Shown: positions 27,044 through 35,802 of the stretch, piece by piece | Layout: every line of letters starts with the position of its first letter | Numbering within the stretch: the stretch's first letter is position 1 | Origin: Planctomycetota bacterium | Lineage (GTDB): Bacteria; Planctomycetota; UBA1135; GCA-002686595 | Assembly (NCBI GenBank): GCA_016220085.1 | Contig: JACRIN010000078.1 | Span: 1 to 62,002 of the forward strand | Direction of reading: 5' to 3' | DNA: 62,002 nt | The notes under the pieces: model-generated | Seen by the model: the letters and a program-made list of their open reading frames with translations, nothing else | Databases searched by the model: none | What the model was told of the DNA's origin: nothing | Made by a program: the position numbers and the translations under genes

Positions 27044-27925
27044 TCACGGGCAGACCACCGCGGTCACCGCGTTGCTCAGGCTGTCCGTCGACGGTGAGCC
27101 CGGATCGCGCGACCAGGTCTGGATCCAGACCGAGGCGCCGGCGACCAGCGCCGGATCGGTGCCGTTCGCGATGTAGACGTTGAGATCCTCGCTGAACGAG
27201 CCGCTGCAGGTCCCGCCGGTGCCGCCGGACGCGAGCACCGCGTGCCGTTTCGTCGGCGACTTGACGCAGAGGAAGCCGCCGTGGAACGGAGTGCCGAGCG
27301 GACCGGTCGTGCTGTGGAAGAAGAGCCCGTTCTTGTTGCCGATCACGTTCACGGTGCTCAGCGAGCAACCGGTGCCCGAGCTCGCGCTCGGCGCGCCCGT
27401 CATCGAAATCGCCGGCGTGCAGCCGAGCGAGTTCACCTTCGACGTGCAGTACACGGCGATCGAGCCGCCGCAGCCCGGATCGAGGTTGCCCAGGATCGAC
27501 GCGGGCGGATTGAGATTCGGCGTCGACGAGCTCGTGAAGTACTCGGTGTTGTGCGCGCCGGTCGTCCACCCGGGTTGCGAATTGGCGCCGATCTCGATCG
27601 TGTTCGTCGACGCGGTCGGATCGGCGTCGGAGTCGAACGGGCCCGCGTTGGTGATCGCCGTCGTGACCGATTGGCCGGCCTGGATGTTCTGGTACATCTT
27701 CCAACCGTAGGCGTTCCAGTTCTTGCCGCCGTTGGTGGTGAAGTGGCAGAGCGCGCAGCTCTGTCCCGTTCCGCCGATCACGTTGTCGTCCGTGGTCGAG
27801 TTCGGATAGACGGCGCGCCAGTTGTTGAGGTAGTTGGAGTACGCCGAAGCCAGCGAGCCAACGAGCACCGCGGCTCCGGCGATGGTGAGCACGGAGAGTG
27901 CGAAAGCGGAACGAGGGAGACGCAT
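27044..27925 (-). CDS. Secreted CxxCH protein with the shared Cys-rich C-terminal domain (paralogue 2)
   Basis: This 293-residue protein has a signal peptide (about 1-28). A CALCH motif (Cys 57, Cys 60, His 61) in QSCALCHFTTNGG is a candidate site for covalent haem c. The C-terminal domain (about 168-293) has YCTSKVNSLGCTP, PFHGGFLCVKSP, WSRDPG and SLSNAVTAVVCP. The N-terminal part (YLNNWRAVYPNSTTDDN, then haem motif) resembles small secreted cytochrome-like modules. A single haem and no Met ligand that I can assign make an electron-carrier role likely but unproven. Confidence 0.85.
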   Translation of the reverse strand: MRLPRSAFALSVLTIAGAAVLVGSLASAYSNYLNNWRAVYPNSTTDDNVIGGTGQSCALCHFTTNGGKNWNAYGWKMYQNIQAGQSVTTAITNAGPFDSDADPTASTNTIEIGANSQPGWTTGAHNTEYFTSSSTPNLNPPASILGNLDPGCGGSIAVYCTSKVNSLGCTPAISMTGAPSASSGTGCSLSTVNVIGNKNGLFFHSTTGPLGTPFHGGFLCVKSPTKRHAVLASGGTGGTCSGSFSEDLNVYIANGTDPALVAGASVWIQTWSRDPGSPSTDSLSNAVTAVVCP

Positions 27926-28599
27926 GAGGTTCGATTCCTTGGTGAGGTCGAGCTCGGGCCCGTCCGCGCAGAGTGCGTCGATCGCGCTCCGATCTGCCTG
28001 CGGTCGAAATTCCGGATGCTCGACGAGACGCCGGACGTTCCGGCAAGCTGCGGACCTTCGAGCCTGCGCGTGAATGCGTAGCGTTGGGGCTCGCGAGAGC
28101 GCAGCGCTCCGATTGCGTCGCCTAGCGCGCGCGTGCAACGCGCACCGAGTGCTCGCGTCGCGCGCGCGTGCCGCCGCAACGCGTTCACTCGACGGCTCGT
28201 GAGCAATCCGACATCTGACGATGTTCGCTCGCGGAGCGTCGAACTTGGGAACGCGTGCGCGTCGCGACGAATGCGGTGCGAGCGTGCAACGTCCGCGCGA
28301 GGCGAGAGCGCGCGACGCCGCTCACTCGCTTGAAGATTCGACCAGGCTCGAATCTCGGTCGCAGGAATGCGCTCACTTCGAGTGTGCGCACGGCTGGGCA
28401 TGCCGCGAGCGCGATCGTGTCCGTCGAGGGAGCGGCGGCGACCGGTGAGGAGCTTCGCGGCCGCGTCGAACGCGAGGTCGATCGACGGAGCTCGTGAGGT
28501 CGACGCGCGCTCGCGCCGCGTCGCACGGAGCGCGGACGGACGGATTCCGCGTGGACTCGTCGTCGGGTCTCGGGCGCGACCTCGGCGAGCTGCGCGAGT
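27926..28599. other. Intergenic region, nothing recognised
   Basis: These 674 bases lie upstream of the CxxCH gene and downstream of the GNAT gene. Open frames here are short, Arg-rich and overlap one another, as expected from GC bias. No repeat, terminator or RNA signature stands out. Confidence 0.4.
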
Positions 28600-29430
28600 T
28601 CAGCGCGGGTCGCGGGCGAGGACGTTGCGCGAGTAGAGCAGCTCGAAACCCAGGCGCTGCGCGTTCTGCTGCGACTTGGAGCCGGGTTGCGTCGTCATCA
28701 CGGCGAGCGTGCAGCCACGGCGGCCCGCGTCCGCGAGTCGGCGCGCGAGCAACGCGCTCTGCACGCCGCGGCGGCGCGCGTCCGGCAACGTCGCGGCGCC
28801 GCAGAGTTGCGCGATGCCTTCGAAGAGACGCATCGATGCACCGCCGACCGCGCGGGAGTCGAGGAGCGCGAGGTAGCGTTCGCTGCCGTCCGCGCGCGCG
28901 AAGTCGCGGATGACGCGCTCGAGCACGGCGCGGTCATGCTGCTCGTGCGCAGCGACGCCTTGCGCATCGGGAGCGGCGAAGCCCGAAACCACGACGTCGA
29001 GCCAAAGGTCGAGCTCGCCGAGGCCGGACTGTTCGATCCGGAGCTCGCGGCGGTGCGCAGGTGCGTCCGAGAGCAAGAGCTTCCGTCCGAGGACGTTCTC
29101 GACGCCGACGAGCTCGTAGCCGCGGCGCGTCAGCGCGCGCGCGACCCGCGGATCCGCGAGCGTCGCGACCTCCGCGAGCACCCCGGCGTCGTGCGCGGCG
29201 CAATGGGCTTCGACCTCGGCGAGCGCGGCTTCGTCGAGCTCGCCCTCGAAACCGAGTCCCGCGAGCTTGTTGAGCGGCGAGCCCGCTTCGGTGAACGCCG
29301 CGAAGCCGCCCGAAATCGGCCGCGCGAGCACCGAACCGAGCCGCGCGGCGACCGAGCGGCACGCGTCGGAGAGCAGTCGGCACTCCGCGCGCTCGATGCG
29401 GGCAGCGAGCTCGAGGTCGCAGAAGAGCAT
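28600..29430 (-). CDS. GNAT-family N-acetyltransferase
   Basis: This 276-residue protein has a variable N-terminal half and a C-terminal GNAT fold. The acetyl-CoA loop is LPDARRRGVQSALLARRLADA, preceded by a beta strand AVGGASMRLFEGIAQL and followed by SQQNAQRLGFELLYSR. Transfer of an acetyl group to an amine is expected; the substrate is unknown. ATG 29430 lies six bases after TACAGT (minus strand, 29437-29442), so the message may be leaderless. A 16-bp tandem repeat lies about 90 bases upstream. Confidence 0.85.
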   Translation of the reverse strand: MLFCDLELAARIERAECRLLSDACRSVAARLGSVLARPISGGFAAFTEAGSPLNKLAGLGFEGELDEAALAEVEAHCAAHDAGVLAEVATLADPRVARALTRRGYELVGVENVLGRKLLLSDAPAHRRELRIEQSGLGELDLWLDVVVSGFAAPDAQGVAAHEQHDRAVLERVIRDFARADGSERYLALLDSRAVGGASMRLFEGIAQLCGAATLPDARRRGVQSALLARRLADAGRRGCTLAVMTTQPGSKSQQNAQRLGFELLYSRNVLARDPR

Positions 29431-29436
29431 GCGCGC

Positions 29437-29442
29437 ACTGTA
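29437..29442 (-). promoter_or_regulatory. -10 box TACAGT, leaderless spacing
   Basis: On the minus strand TACAGT is followed by GCGCGC and then ATG. That places the start codon at the expected transcription start. The same arrangement is seen at 43995-44010. Confidence 0.45.
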
Positions 29443-29521
29443 ACGGGGAGCGCGGTCGGAACCGGCGTCGACGGCGGGTTCCTCGGCCGACGCGACCGAC
29501 CAGGCGCGCAGCCGACCACGC

Positions 29522-29585
29522 GCGTCCGACCAGGCATGCGTCCGACCAGGCATGCGTCCGATCAGGCATGCCGCCGGCGAGGCAT
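29522..29585. repeat. 16-bp tandem repeat, four copies
   Basis: Units GCGTCCGACCAGGCAT at 29522-29537 and 29538-29553 are identical. The third (29554-29569) has one change and the fourth (29570-29585) four. Weaker half-copies flank it on both sides (29500-29521, 29586-29600). It lies in the 567-base non-coding gap between divergent genes. Confidence 0.9.
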
Positions 29586-29890
29586 GCGACCGACGCTCGC
29601 TCGGCCGACGCGCGTCCCGGTCCGAACCTTCGCCGCCGCGCCGTGGGGTCGGCGCTCGTCGGGCAACGTGGAACGGTGAGCGAGAGCTCGGCGTCGTGTC
29701 CAACGATCCCGACAGGCCGGCGCGTTCCGTCGAACTGCCGCACGCGCATCCGGGCGTGGTTCGCAAGCTCGCCGCGCTGCTCGTCCGTGATCGCGCCGAC
29801 AGGAATGGTCACGGTCGAGAGTTCGCGCCGCGGCTCGACGCCTCGTCGATCGCGCCGTTCGCGTTTGGTTGCGAGCCGGCGTGCGTCCAC

Positions 29891-29896
29891 TAGAAT
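29891..29896 (+). promoter_or_regulatory. -10 box TAGAAT for the DUF4328 gene
   Basis: TAGAAT matches TATAAT at five of six positions. It would start a message with a leader of about 95 bases that contains the GAGGAGG ribosome site. Confidence 0.4.
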
Positions 29897-29997
29897 CGCG
29901 CGGCGAGTCGCCTGCGACGCCCGGTTCGAACGCGCGCCCTTCCCGGTGTGCAGCCGCGGCGTCCATCGAGCGCGAGTCGAACGAGGAGGCATGGAGT

Positions 29998-30684
29998 ATG
30001 GAGCTCGCGGACGGAGTGGCGTCGCAGCATCGCCGGGTCGCGTGGGTGAAGCACGGGCTGATCGCGTGCATCGTGCTCGGCATCGTCGCGGTGTTGTCCA
30101 ACCTCGGGCAGTACGACTTGTTGAACGACCTGGCGGCCGGTGTGTCCTTCGACGACGGCACGATCGAAGCCAACGACGACAGGCAGCGATTGATCGCGTG
30201 GCTGCAGCGCGGCGCGCTCGTCTTCACCGCGGCGTGTTGGCTCGTTTGGTTCCACCGCGCGTACGGGAACCTGAAGTTGCTGGGCCGCAAGCACGCGCAC
30301 TACGGCGCCGGTTGGGCCGTCGGGTACTGGTTCATCCCTCTGGCCCACCTCGTGATCCCGTACCAGATGACCAGGGAGATCTGGTTGAAGAGCGCGAGCG
30401 CGGGCGCCGTGACCGGAGAGCCGCGGCGCCCGAGAGCGCGTTGGCTCGGGTTCTGGTGGGCCGGTTACCTCACCAATGGCGTGTTGGGCCGGGTCGCGGC
30501 GGTCCTCTCGAACGACGCGGAGTCCCCCGACGAGTGGGTCTTCGTGACGCAGCTCTCCATGGTCGGCGATCTCTCGGCGATCGTCGCCGCGGTGCTCGCC
30601 CTCGTGGTCGTGAGCTCGATCGATCGCCTGCAGCTCGAGGCCGTCCGCGCGGCGGCCCCCGAGCCCGCGGTCGCGCTCGCGTAG
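29998..30684 (+). CDS. DUF4328-family membrane protein
   Basis: This 228-residue protein has four hydrophobic helices. The signature WLVWFHRAYGNLKLLG, then GAGWAVGYWFIPLAHLVIPYQM and TREIWLKS, is that of DUF4328, a family of unknown function common in actinobacteria, cyanobacteria and planctomycetes. GAGGAGG about ten bases upstream supports ATG 29998. It stands alone on the plus strand. Confidence 0.85.
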   Translation: MELADGVASQHRRVAWVKHGLIACIVLGIVAVLSNLGQYDLLNDLAAGVSFDDGTIEANDDRQRLIAWLQRGALVFTAACWLVWFHRAYGNLKLLGRKHAHYGAGWAVGYWFIPLAHLVIPYQMTREIWLKSASAGAVTGEPRRPRARWLGFWWAGYLTNGVLGRVAAVLSNDAESPDEWVFVTQLSMVGDLSAIVAAVLALVVVSSIDRLQLEAVRAAAPEPAVALA

Positions 30685-30858
30685 CTCCGACGCTCCGACG
30701 GCGATCGCGGTTGCCGCACCGTGGGCCGCGGAGCGCGGGAGGTCCCGGGGTCGCCGTGGCGAAAACGGATCCTCCGCCGAATTCCGAGATTGGTTGATCT
30801 GCCGCGCCCTCTGACTGCGTGGCTCTCTCCGCAACCCTTCAACCCACCGGAGAACCCC

Positions 30859-32316
30859 ATGTTCCAGCTTCTCGCAGCCGCCTTGCTCGCACCTGTCGCG
30901 CTCGCGTTCGCCACGCCATCGCTCGCTCAAAGCCAGAGCTCGTCCTCCCCGACCGGTCCAGCCACGTCCGCGACCGCGGTCGACGTCTGGGTGCGCGCCC
31001 AACAAGCGACGCCCGGCACCGCACAGCCCGCCAACTCCAACATCACCGGCACGAGCATCGCCGGATCGTTCCAGGGCAACGGCTCGGCGCTCTTCGCGCT
31101 GAACGCGAGCCAGATCGCGAGCGGCACGCTCGGCGACGCGCGGCTCTCCGCGAACGTCGCGCTGCTCGCCGCGACGCAGACCTTCACCGGGCTCGCGACG
31201 TTCTCGGTCGCGCCGAGCTTCACAGCGCCGGGCACTCCGTTCACGGTCAGCAGCACCACCAAGGTCTCGAATCTCAACGCCGACCGGCTCGACGGGCTCG
31301 ACAGCTCGGCGTTCCTGCAGTCGATTCCCAATCCCCTGTACGTGGGCGACGCGACTCCCGGCGGCTTCGCGATCGGGGGCGAGAGCTCGGCGTCCGGGGG
31401 CACGGGCCTGTACGGAGGCTCGACGAGCAGCAGCTACGGCATCGGCGCTTCGGCGGTGAGCAACTACGGATCCGGCGTGCTCGCGATCTCCTACGGCGGA
31501 CCGTATCCCGCAGTCGAGGCCAACGGCAACCTCAACGGCAACGGCGTCACCGCCTACGGCGGGTTGAACGGCGTCGAAGGTCACTCGAGTGGCATCGGCT
31601 ACTCCGGCGTCAGTGGCTTCTGCACTTCGTCCAACGGCTCCGGCGTCCGTGGAGAAGGCTTCGTCGGCGTCGAGGGCTACAACTTCGTCGACAACGGAGC
31701 AGGGCTCTACGGCTACGGCGGCGGGACCAACGGATACGGCGTCCTTGCCGTCGGTCGCGTCTACATCCTCGGCGACCTCACGGTGACCGGCAGCAAGTTC
31801 GGTTACGTCGTCGACCTCGTGAAGAACGCCGACCTTGCCGCGCTCGAGCCCGGCGACGTGGTCGAGATCGTCGGATACGAGCCCGCGCTCGTCGGCGAGA
31901 TCCCGGTCACGCTCGTGCGCCGCGCGACGAACGAGCGCGCGTCCGCCGTGCTCGGTCCGATCGATTGCGCCGTCGCGCTCGAGCCGCTGCCGACGCCGGT
32001 GTCGTCGAATGCGCAGCACGGGCTCGGCCAAGCCGCGGGGCTTCCGGACCTGGCGACCGCGCGCGCACCGCGGCGCGCCGGCGGCTCGATCGCGCCGGGC
32101 GAGTACGGCAACGTCGTGACCCTCGGCGCGTTCCGCGCGATCCGCGTCGACTCGAGCTACGGCGCGATCCGCGCGGGCGATCTGCTGGTCGCTTCGTCCA
32201 ACCCGGGCTACGCGATGGCCGCGGCCGATCCGCGCATCGGCACGGTGATCGGCAAGGCCCTCTCGGATTGGAGCGGTGGACTGGGCGAGATCCCGGTGAT
32301 GGTCAGCAGCCGCTGA
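30859..32316 (+). CDS. Secreted tail-fibre-like repeat protein
   Basis: This 485-residue protein has a signal peptide (MFQLLAAALLAPVALAFATPSLAQ). A trimeric-fibre-like segment follows (GTLGDARLSANVALLAATQTFTG), then Gly/Ser/Tyr-rich repeats such as GTGLYGGSTSSSYGIGASA (about 185-300). The C-terminal beta domain has two similar halves (LEPGDVVEIVG and VDSSYGAIRAGDLLVASS) that resemble surface or tail-associated domains. It is probably an extracellular structural or adhesive protein. It lacks an S74 autochaperone end, unlike the broken gene at 58131. Confidence 0.78.
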   Translation: MFQLLAAALLAPVALAFATPSLAQSQSSSSPTGPATSATAVDVWVRAQQATPGTAQPANSNITGTSIAGSFQGNGSALFALNASQIASGTLGDARLSANVALLAATQTFTGLATFSVAPSFTAPGTPFTVSSTTKVSNLNADRLDGLDSSAFLQSIPNPLYVGDATPGGFAIGGESSASGGTGLYGGSTSSSYGIGASAVSNYGSGVLAISYGGPYPAVEANGNLNGNGVTAYGGLNGVEGHSSGIGYSGVSGFCTSSNGSGVRGEGFVGVEGYNFVDNGAGLYGYGGGTNGYGVLAVGRVYILGDLTVTGSKFGYVVDLVKNADLAALEPGDVVEIVGYEPALVGEIPVTLVRRATNERASAVLGPIDCAVALEPLPTPVSSNAQHGLGQAAGLPDLATARAPRRAGGSIAPGEYGNVVTLGAFRAIRVDSSYGAIRAGDLLVASSNPGYAMAAADPRIGTVIGKALSDWSGGLGEIPVMVSSR

Positions 32317-32417
32317 GGCACGACTTCCTTCCCGGGGCCGTTCGTCGCCGCGCGCGCCGGGCGGCCCTGAGACTTTCTCCGTGGGCCGCGAGAACCACCT
32401 TCCCTTAGGATTCAGCG

Positions 32418-35102
32418 ATGACGAGCGAGCGATGGCAACGAGCTCGTTCGATCCTCGATCGCGCGCTCGCGTTGGAGCCCGCCGAGCGCGCGGAGTTCGT
32501 GCGCGCCGAATGTGGCGACGACGGCGAGCTCTGGCACGATGTCGAGTCGTTGCTCGCGGTGGAGCCGCGCGCGCGCTTCGAGCCGCCCGCGCCGAGTGCG
32601 CTCGCGAGCGCCGCGCTCCGTGCGATGCCGCATGCTGCGACGCCACGGCGCATCGGGCCGTACGAGCTCGAAGCGCCGATCGGCACGGGCGGGATGGGCG
32701 CGGTCTGGCGCGCGAGGCGCGTCGAGGGTTTCGAGCAGATCGTCGCACTCAAGCTGATCAAACGCGGAATGGACACCGACGAAGTGCTGCGGCGCTTCGC
32801 GAACGAGCGCACGGTGCTCGCGGCGCTCCAACACGACGGCATCGCACGGCTCTTCGACGGAGGTGCGACCGAAAGCGGCGTGCCTTACCTCGTGATGGAG
32901 TTCGTCGACGGTTCGCCGATCGATCGCTATTGCGCCGCGAGCGGCGCGTCGGTGCGCGAGAAGCTCGAGCTCGTGCTGTCGGTCTGCGACGCGGTGCAAT
33001 TCGCGCACGAGCACCTCGTCGTCCACCGCGACCTCAAGCCGTCGAACATCTTGGTGACCAAGGGAGGCGTGCCCAAGCTGCTCGACTTCGGCATCGCGAA
33101 AGTCCTGGCGGAGGATGGCGCGGAGAGGGCGTCGGAGCGCACCGAGACCGGGCGACGCGTGCTGACGCCCGCGTACGCGAGCCCCGAGCAGTTGCGCGGC
33201 GAGCCGCTGACGACCCAGAGCGACGTGTTCTCGCTCGGGCTCGTGCTGTGGGAGCTCTTGGTCGGTCGACGCGCGTTCGAGTCCGATCGCGCCCCCGACA
33301 GCGCACCGACGCGCGCGAGCTCGGCGCTCGCTGCGACGTCCGGTTCGAAGCGGCGCGCGCGCGAGCTCGCCGGCGATCTCGACACGATCCTCGTGCGCGC
33401 GTGCCACGCGGACGCGACCCGACGCTACGGCTCGATCGAGGCGTTCGCCGCCGACCTGCGCCGCTATCTCGCGGACCAGCCCGTGCGCGCGCAGCGCGAT
33501 TCGCTCGTGTACCGCGTCTCGAAGTTCACGCGCCGCAACAAGCTGTTGGTCGGGTCCGTCGCGCTGATCCTGCTCGCGTTCGCGACGGCGGCGATCGTCA
33601 GCACTCGCATGTACCTGCGCGCCGCCCACGCGCGCGACTTGGAGCGCGAGCAGCGCGAACTCGCCGAGCGGCGCTTCCAAGAGACGCGCAAACTGGCGAC
33701 GACCGTGTTGTTCGATGTCCACGATTCGATCGCCCGGTTGCCCGGCGCGACCGACGCGCGTGCGACGTTGCTGTCGACCGCGCTCGGCACGCTCGACCAG
33801 CTTTCGAGCGAGCGCAGCGACCAAGCCGATCTCAACCTCGACCTCTTCGAAGCCTATTCGCGCCTCGCGAGCATCTACAGCGACGCGTCCTCGGGCAGTC
33901 TCGCGCGTTCCGACGACGCGCTCGCTTCGCTGGAGAAGGCCCGCGCGATCGCCGAGCGCTTCGCACCCGATTCATCGGAGCGCCTGCGGCTCGTGGGCAT
34001 CGTCGAGTACCGGGAGGGCGAGGTCGAGTTCCTGCGGAACCAACTGCTCGACGCCGAGGCGCGCTTCACGCGCGCGATCGAGATCTTGAAGCGCGTGCCG
34101 GAGGATGCTCACTCCTACGACTCGTGGCGGAACTTCGGTTCGGCGTACACACGCCTCGCGATGCTCGCGCGCTTTCGCGGCGAGTTCGACGTGGCCGGTT
34201 GCTGGCTCGACCTCGCCGTCCTGCACCATCGCGAGCGCGCCGACGCCTCGCAGGACGCGGCGGATCACTGGCAGGTCGCCGTCGTGCTGCAGGAGCGCGG
34301 AGTCGCGAGCGAGGCTTCCGGCGACGTTGCGGGAGCCGCCGAGGCGAAGCGCGCGGCGCTCGCGATCCTCGAGGATCTGCTCGGCGAGAACCCGGAGAAC
34401 GTCGCGTGTCGCAACAGCGTCGCGTTGGTCGCTGCGTCGCTGGCGCGCACGCTGGTCAAGCTCGAGCGCTTCGACGACGCGCTCCCGTACGCCGTGCGCG
34501 CCGTCGATCTCCAACGCGTGTCGGCGTACGAGGACTTGGAGGACGGAACCGCCGCACGCTTGCTGCATCCGAGCCTGGTGACGCTCGGCAGGCTCCGGCT
34601 CGCTCTCCACGAGTTCGAGAACGCGCGGAGCGTGTTCGAGGAAGCGGCGGCCGTCGCGAGGCTGCGCGCGGAGCGAGCGCAGAACGATTGGACGCCGACC
34701 TGGGAGCTCGGCACGTCGTTGACGTTGCAGGCGATCGCGGGCCTGAGGCTCGAGGAGTGGTCGGCGAGCCTCGCGCTCGCGCGGGAGGGGTTCGAAGCGA
34801 GCGACGCGGCGCTGTCGCACTCGGGGCCGGCGCTGAACGCCTCGGTCGCGGAAGCTCGAATCGAGTTCGCCGAGCACGCGGCCGAGGCGTTCGGCGCGGC
34901 GCGCGGTCGGGTCGAAGCGGCGACGGCGCGCGAGTGGCTCACTTTCGGAGCGCGCATGGCGGAGCAAGCGCGCGACGAGCTCGTCGGCGCCTCCGTCGAA
35001 CTGTCGGAGACCGAGCAGGTGCGCGCGCTCGTCGAGCGCGGTCGGGCCGCGCTCGAGGCGCTTGCCGAGGTTGAGCTCGAGTTCGACACTCCCGACAAGT
35101 GA
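32418..35102 (+). CDS. Membrane serine/threonine protein kinase with TPR-rich extracellular part
   Basis: This 894-residue PknB-type kinase has a glycine loop IGTGGMGAVW (about 88), ATP Lys in VALKLIKRG (about 111), HRDLKPSN (about 202), DFG (about 222) and a YASPEQL activation-segment end. One membrane helix lies at about 376-397, followed by a coiled-coil stretch and about 450 residues of TPR-like helices. The first 75 residues resemble the sigma-associated N-terminal module common in planctomycete kinases. It ends nine bases from the sigma factor's stop, tail to tail, and probably signals through it. Confidence 0.94.
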   Translation: MTSERWQRARSILDRALALEPAERAEFVRAECGDDGELWHDVESLLAVEPRARFEPPAPSALASAALRAMPHAATPRRIGPYELEAPIGTGGMGAVWRARRVEGFEQIVALKLIKRGMDTDEVLRRFANERTVLAALQHDGIARLFDGGATESGVPYLVMEFVDGSPIDRYCAASGASVREKLELVLSVCDAVQFAHEHLVVHRDLKPSNILVTKGGVPKLLDFGIAKVLAEDGAERASERTETGRRVLTPAYASPEQLRGEPLTTQSDVFSLGLVLWELLVGRRAFESDRAPDSAPTRASSALAATSGSKRRARELAGDLDTILVRACHADATRRYGSIEAFAADLRRYLADQPVRAQRDSLVYRVSKFTRRNKLLVGSVALILLAFATAAIVSTRMYLRAAHARDLEREQRELAERRFQETRKLATTVLFDVHDSIARLPGATDARATLLSTALGTLDQLSSERSDQADLNLDLFEAYSRLASIYSDASSGSLARSDDALASLEKARAIAERFAPDSSERLRLVGIVEYREGEVEFLRNQLLDAEARFTRAIEILKRVPEDAHSYDSWRNFGSAYTRLAMLARFRGEFDVAGCWLDLAVLHHRERADASQDAADHWQVAVVLQERGVASEASGDVAGAAEAKRAALAILEDLLGENPENVACRNSVALVAASLARTLVKLERFDDALPYAVRAVDLQRVSAYEDLEDGTAARLLHPSLVTLGRLRLALHEFENARSVFEEAAAVARLRAERAQNDWTPTWELGTSLTLQAIAGLRLEEWSASLALAREGFEASDAALSHSGPALNASVAEARIEFAEHAAEAFGAARGRVEAATAREWLTFGARMAEQARDELVGASVELSETEQVRALVERGRAALEALAEVELEFDTPDK

Positions 35103-35111
35103 CGGATGTCG

Positions 35112-35684
35112 TCAGACCGACTCGAGCTCGCGCGCGAGGAACAGCCGCGCGTCGCGCCACCCGCGCACGATCGTCGGCTCGGACACGTTCATCACCCGCG
35201 CCGTTTCCTCGATCGAGAGTCCGCCGAAGAAGCGCAGTTCGACGAGCTGGGCGAGCTCAGGATCGACGCCCGCGAGCTTCTGGAGCGCTTCGTCGAGCGC
35301 GCAGAGCTCGAGATCGTGGCCTTCGACCAGCGGCTCGACCGCGTCGAGCTCCAAGCGCTGCGCGGCACCGCCGCGTTTCTCCGCGCGGCCGCGCCGAGCG
35401 TGATCGACCAGCACGCTGCGCATCGCCTTCGCCGCGATCGACAGCAGGTGCGACTTGCTGGTCCACTGCGGCGCTTCGTCGGCGCCGAGCAAGCGCAAGC
35501 ACACCTCGTGCACCAGCGCCGTCGGCTGCAGCGTGTGCGCCGCGTCGCCGCGCATCGCACGCTCGGCGAGCCCGTGCAGCTCTTGATACACGAGGCCGAG
35601 CAGTTCCGCAGAAGCCGCCGCCTCGCCCCGCGCGACGCGCTCGAAGAGAGCGCGCGTGCGCTCGGTCGGGACGGCGTGTTCCAA
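35112..35684 (-). CDS. ECF-type RNA polymerase sigma factor
   Basis: This is a sigma-70-like factor of the planctomycete/acidobacterial ECF type (TIGR02999-like). Region 2 is LLGLVYQELHGLAERAMRGD through THLQPTALVHEVCLRLL-like sequence, and region 4 has GGLSIEETARVMNVSEPTIVRGW as the -35-binding helix-turn-helix. From the TTG at 35684 it has 190 residues, MEHAVPTERTRALFERVARG, which matches the family start. GTG at 35795 would add 37 Pro/Ala/Arg-rich residues. Its 3' end nearly touches the kinase gene. Confidence 0.9.
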   Translation of the reverse strand: MEHAVPTERTRALFERVARGEAAASAELLGLVYQELHGLAERAMRGDAAHTLQPTALVHEVCLRLLGADEAPQWTSKSHLLSIAAKAMRSVLVDHARRGRAEKRGGAAQRLELDAVEPLVEGHDLELCALDEALQKLAGVDPELAQLVELRFFGGLSIEETARVMNVSEPTIVRGWRDARLFLARELESV

Positions 35685-35802
35685 GCACCCCGATTCTAGG
35701 TGCGCTCGTCCAAGCCCGCCACGAACCCCGGCGGGCGCGCCAGGTGCGGCGGTGGCCGCCGGCTCGGCCGAGCACCGCCGCCGACCGACCCTCACTCCCC
35801 GT

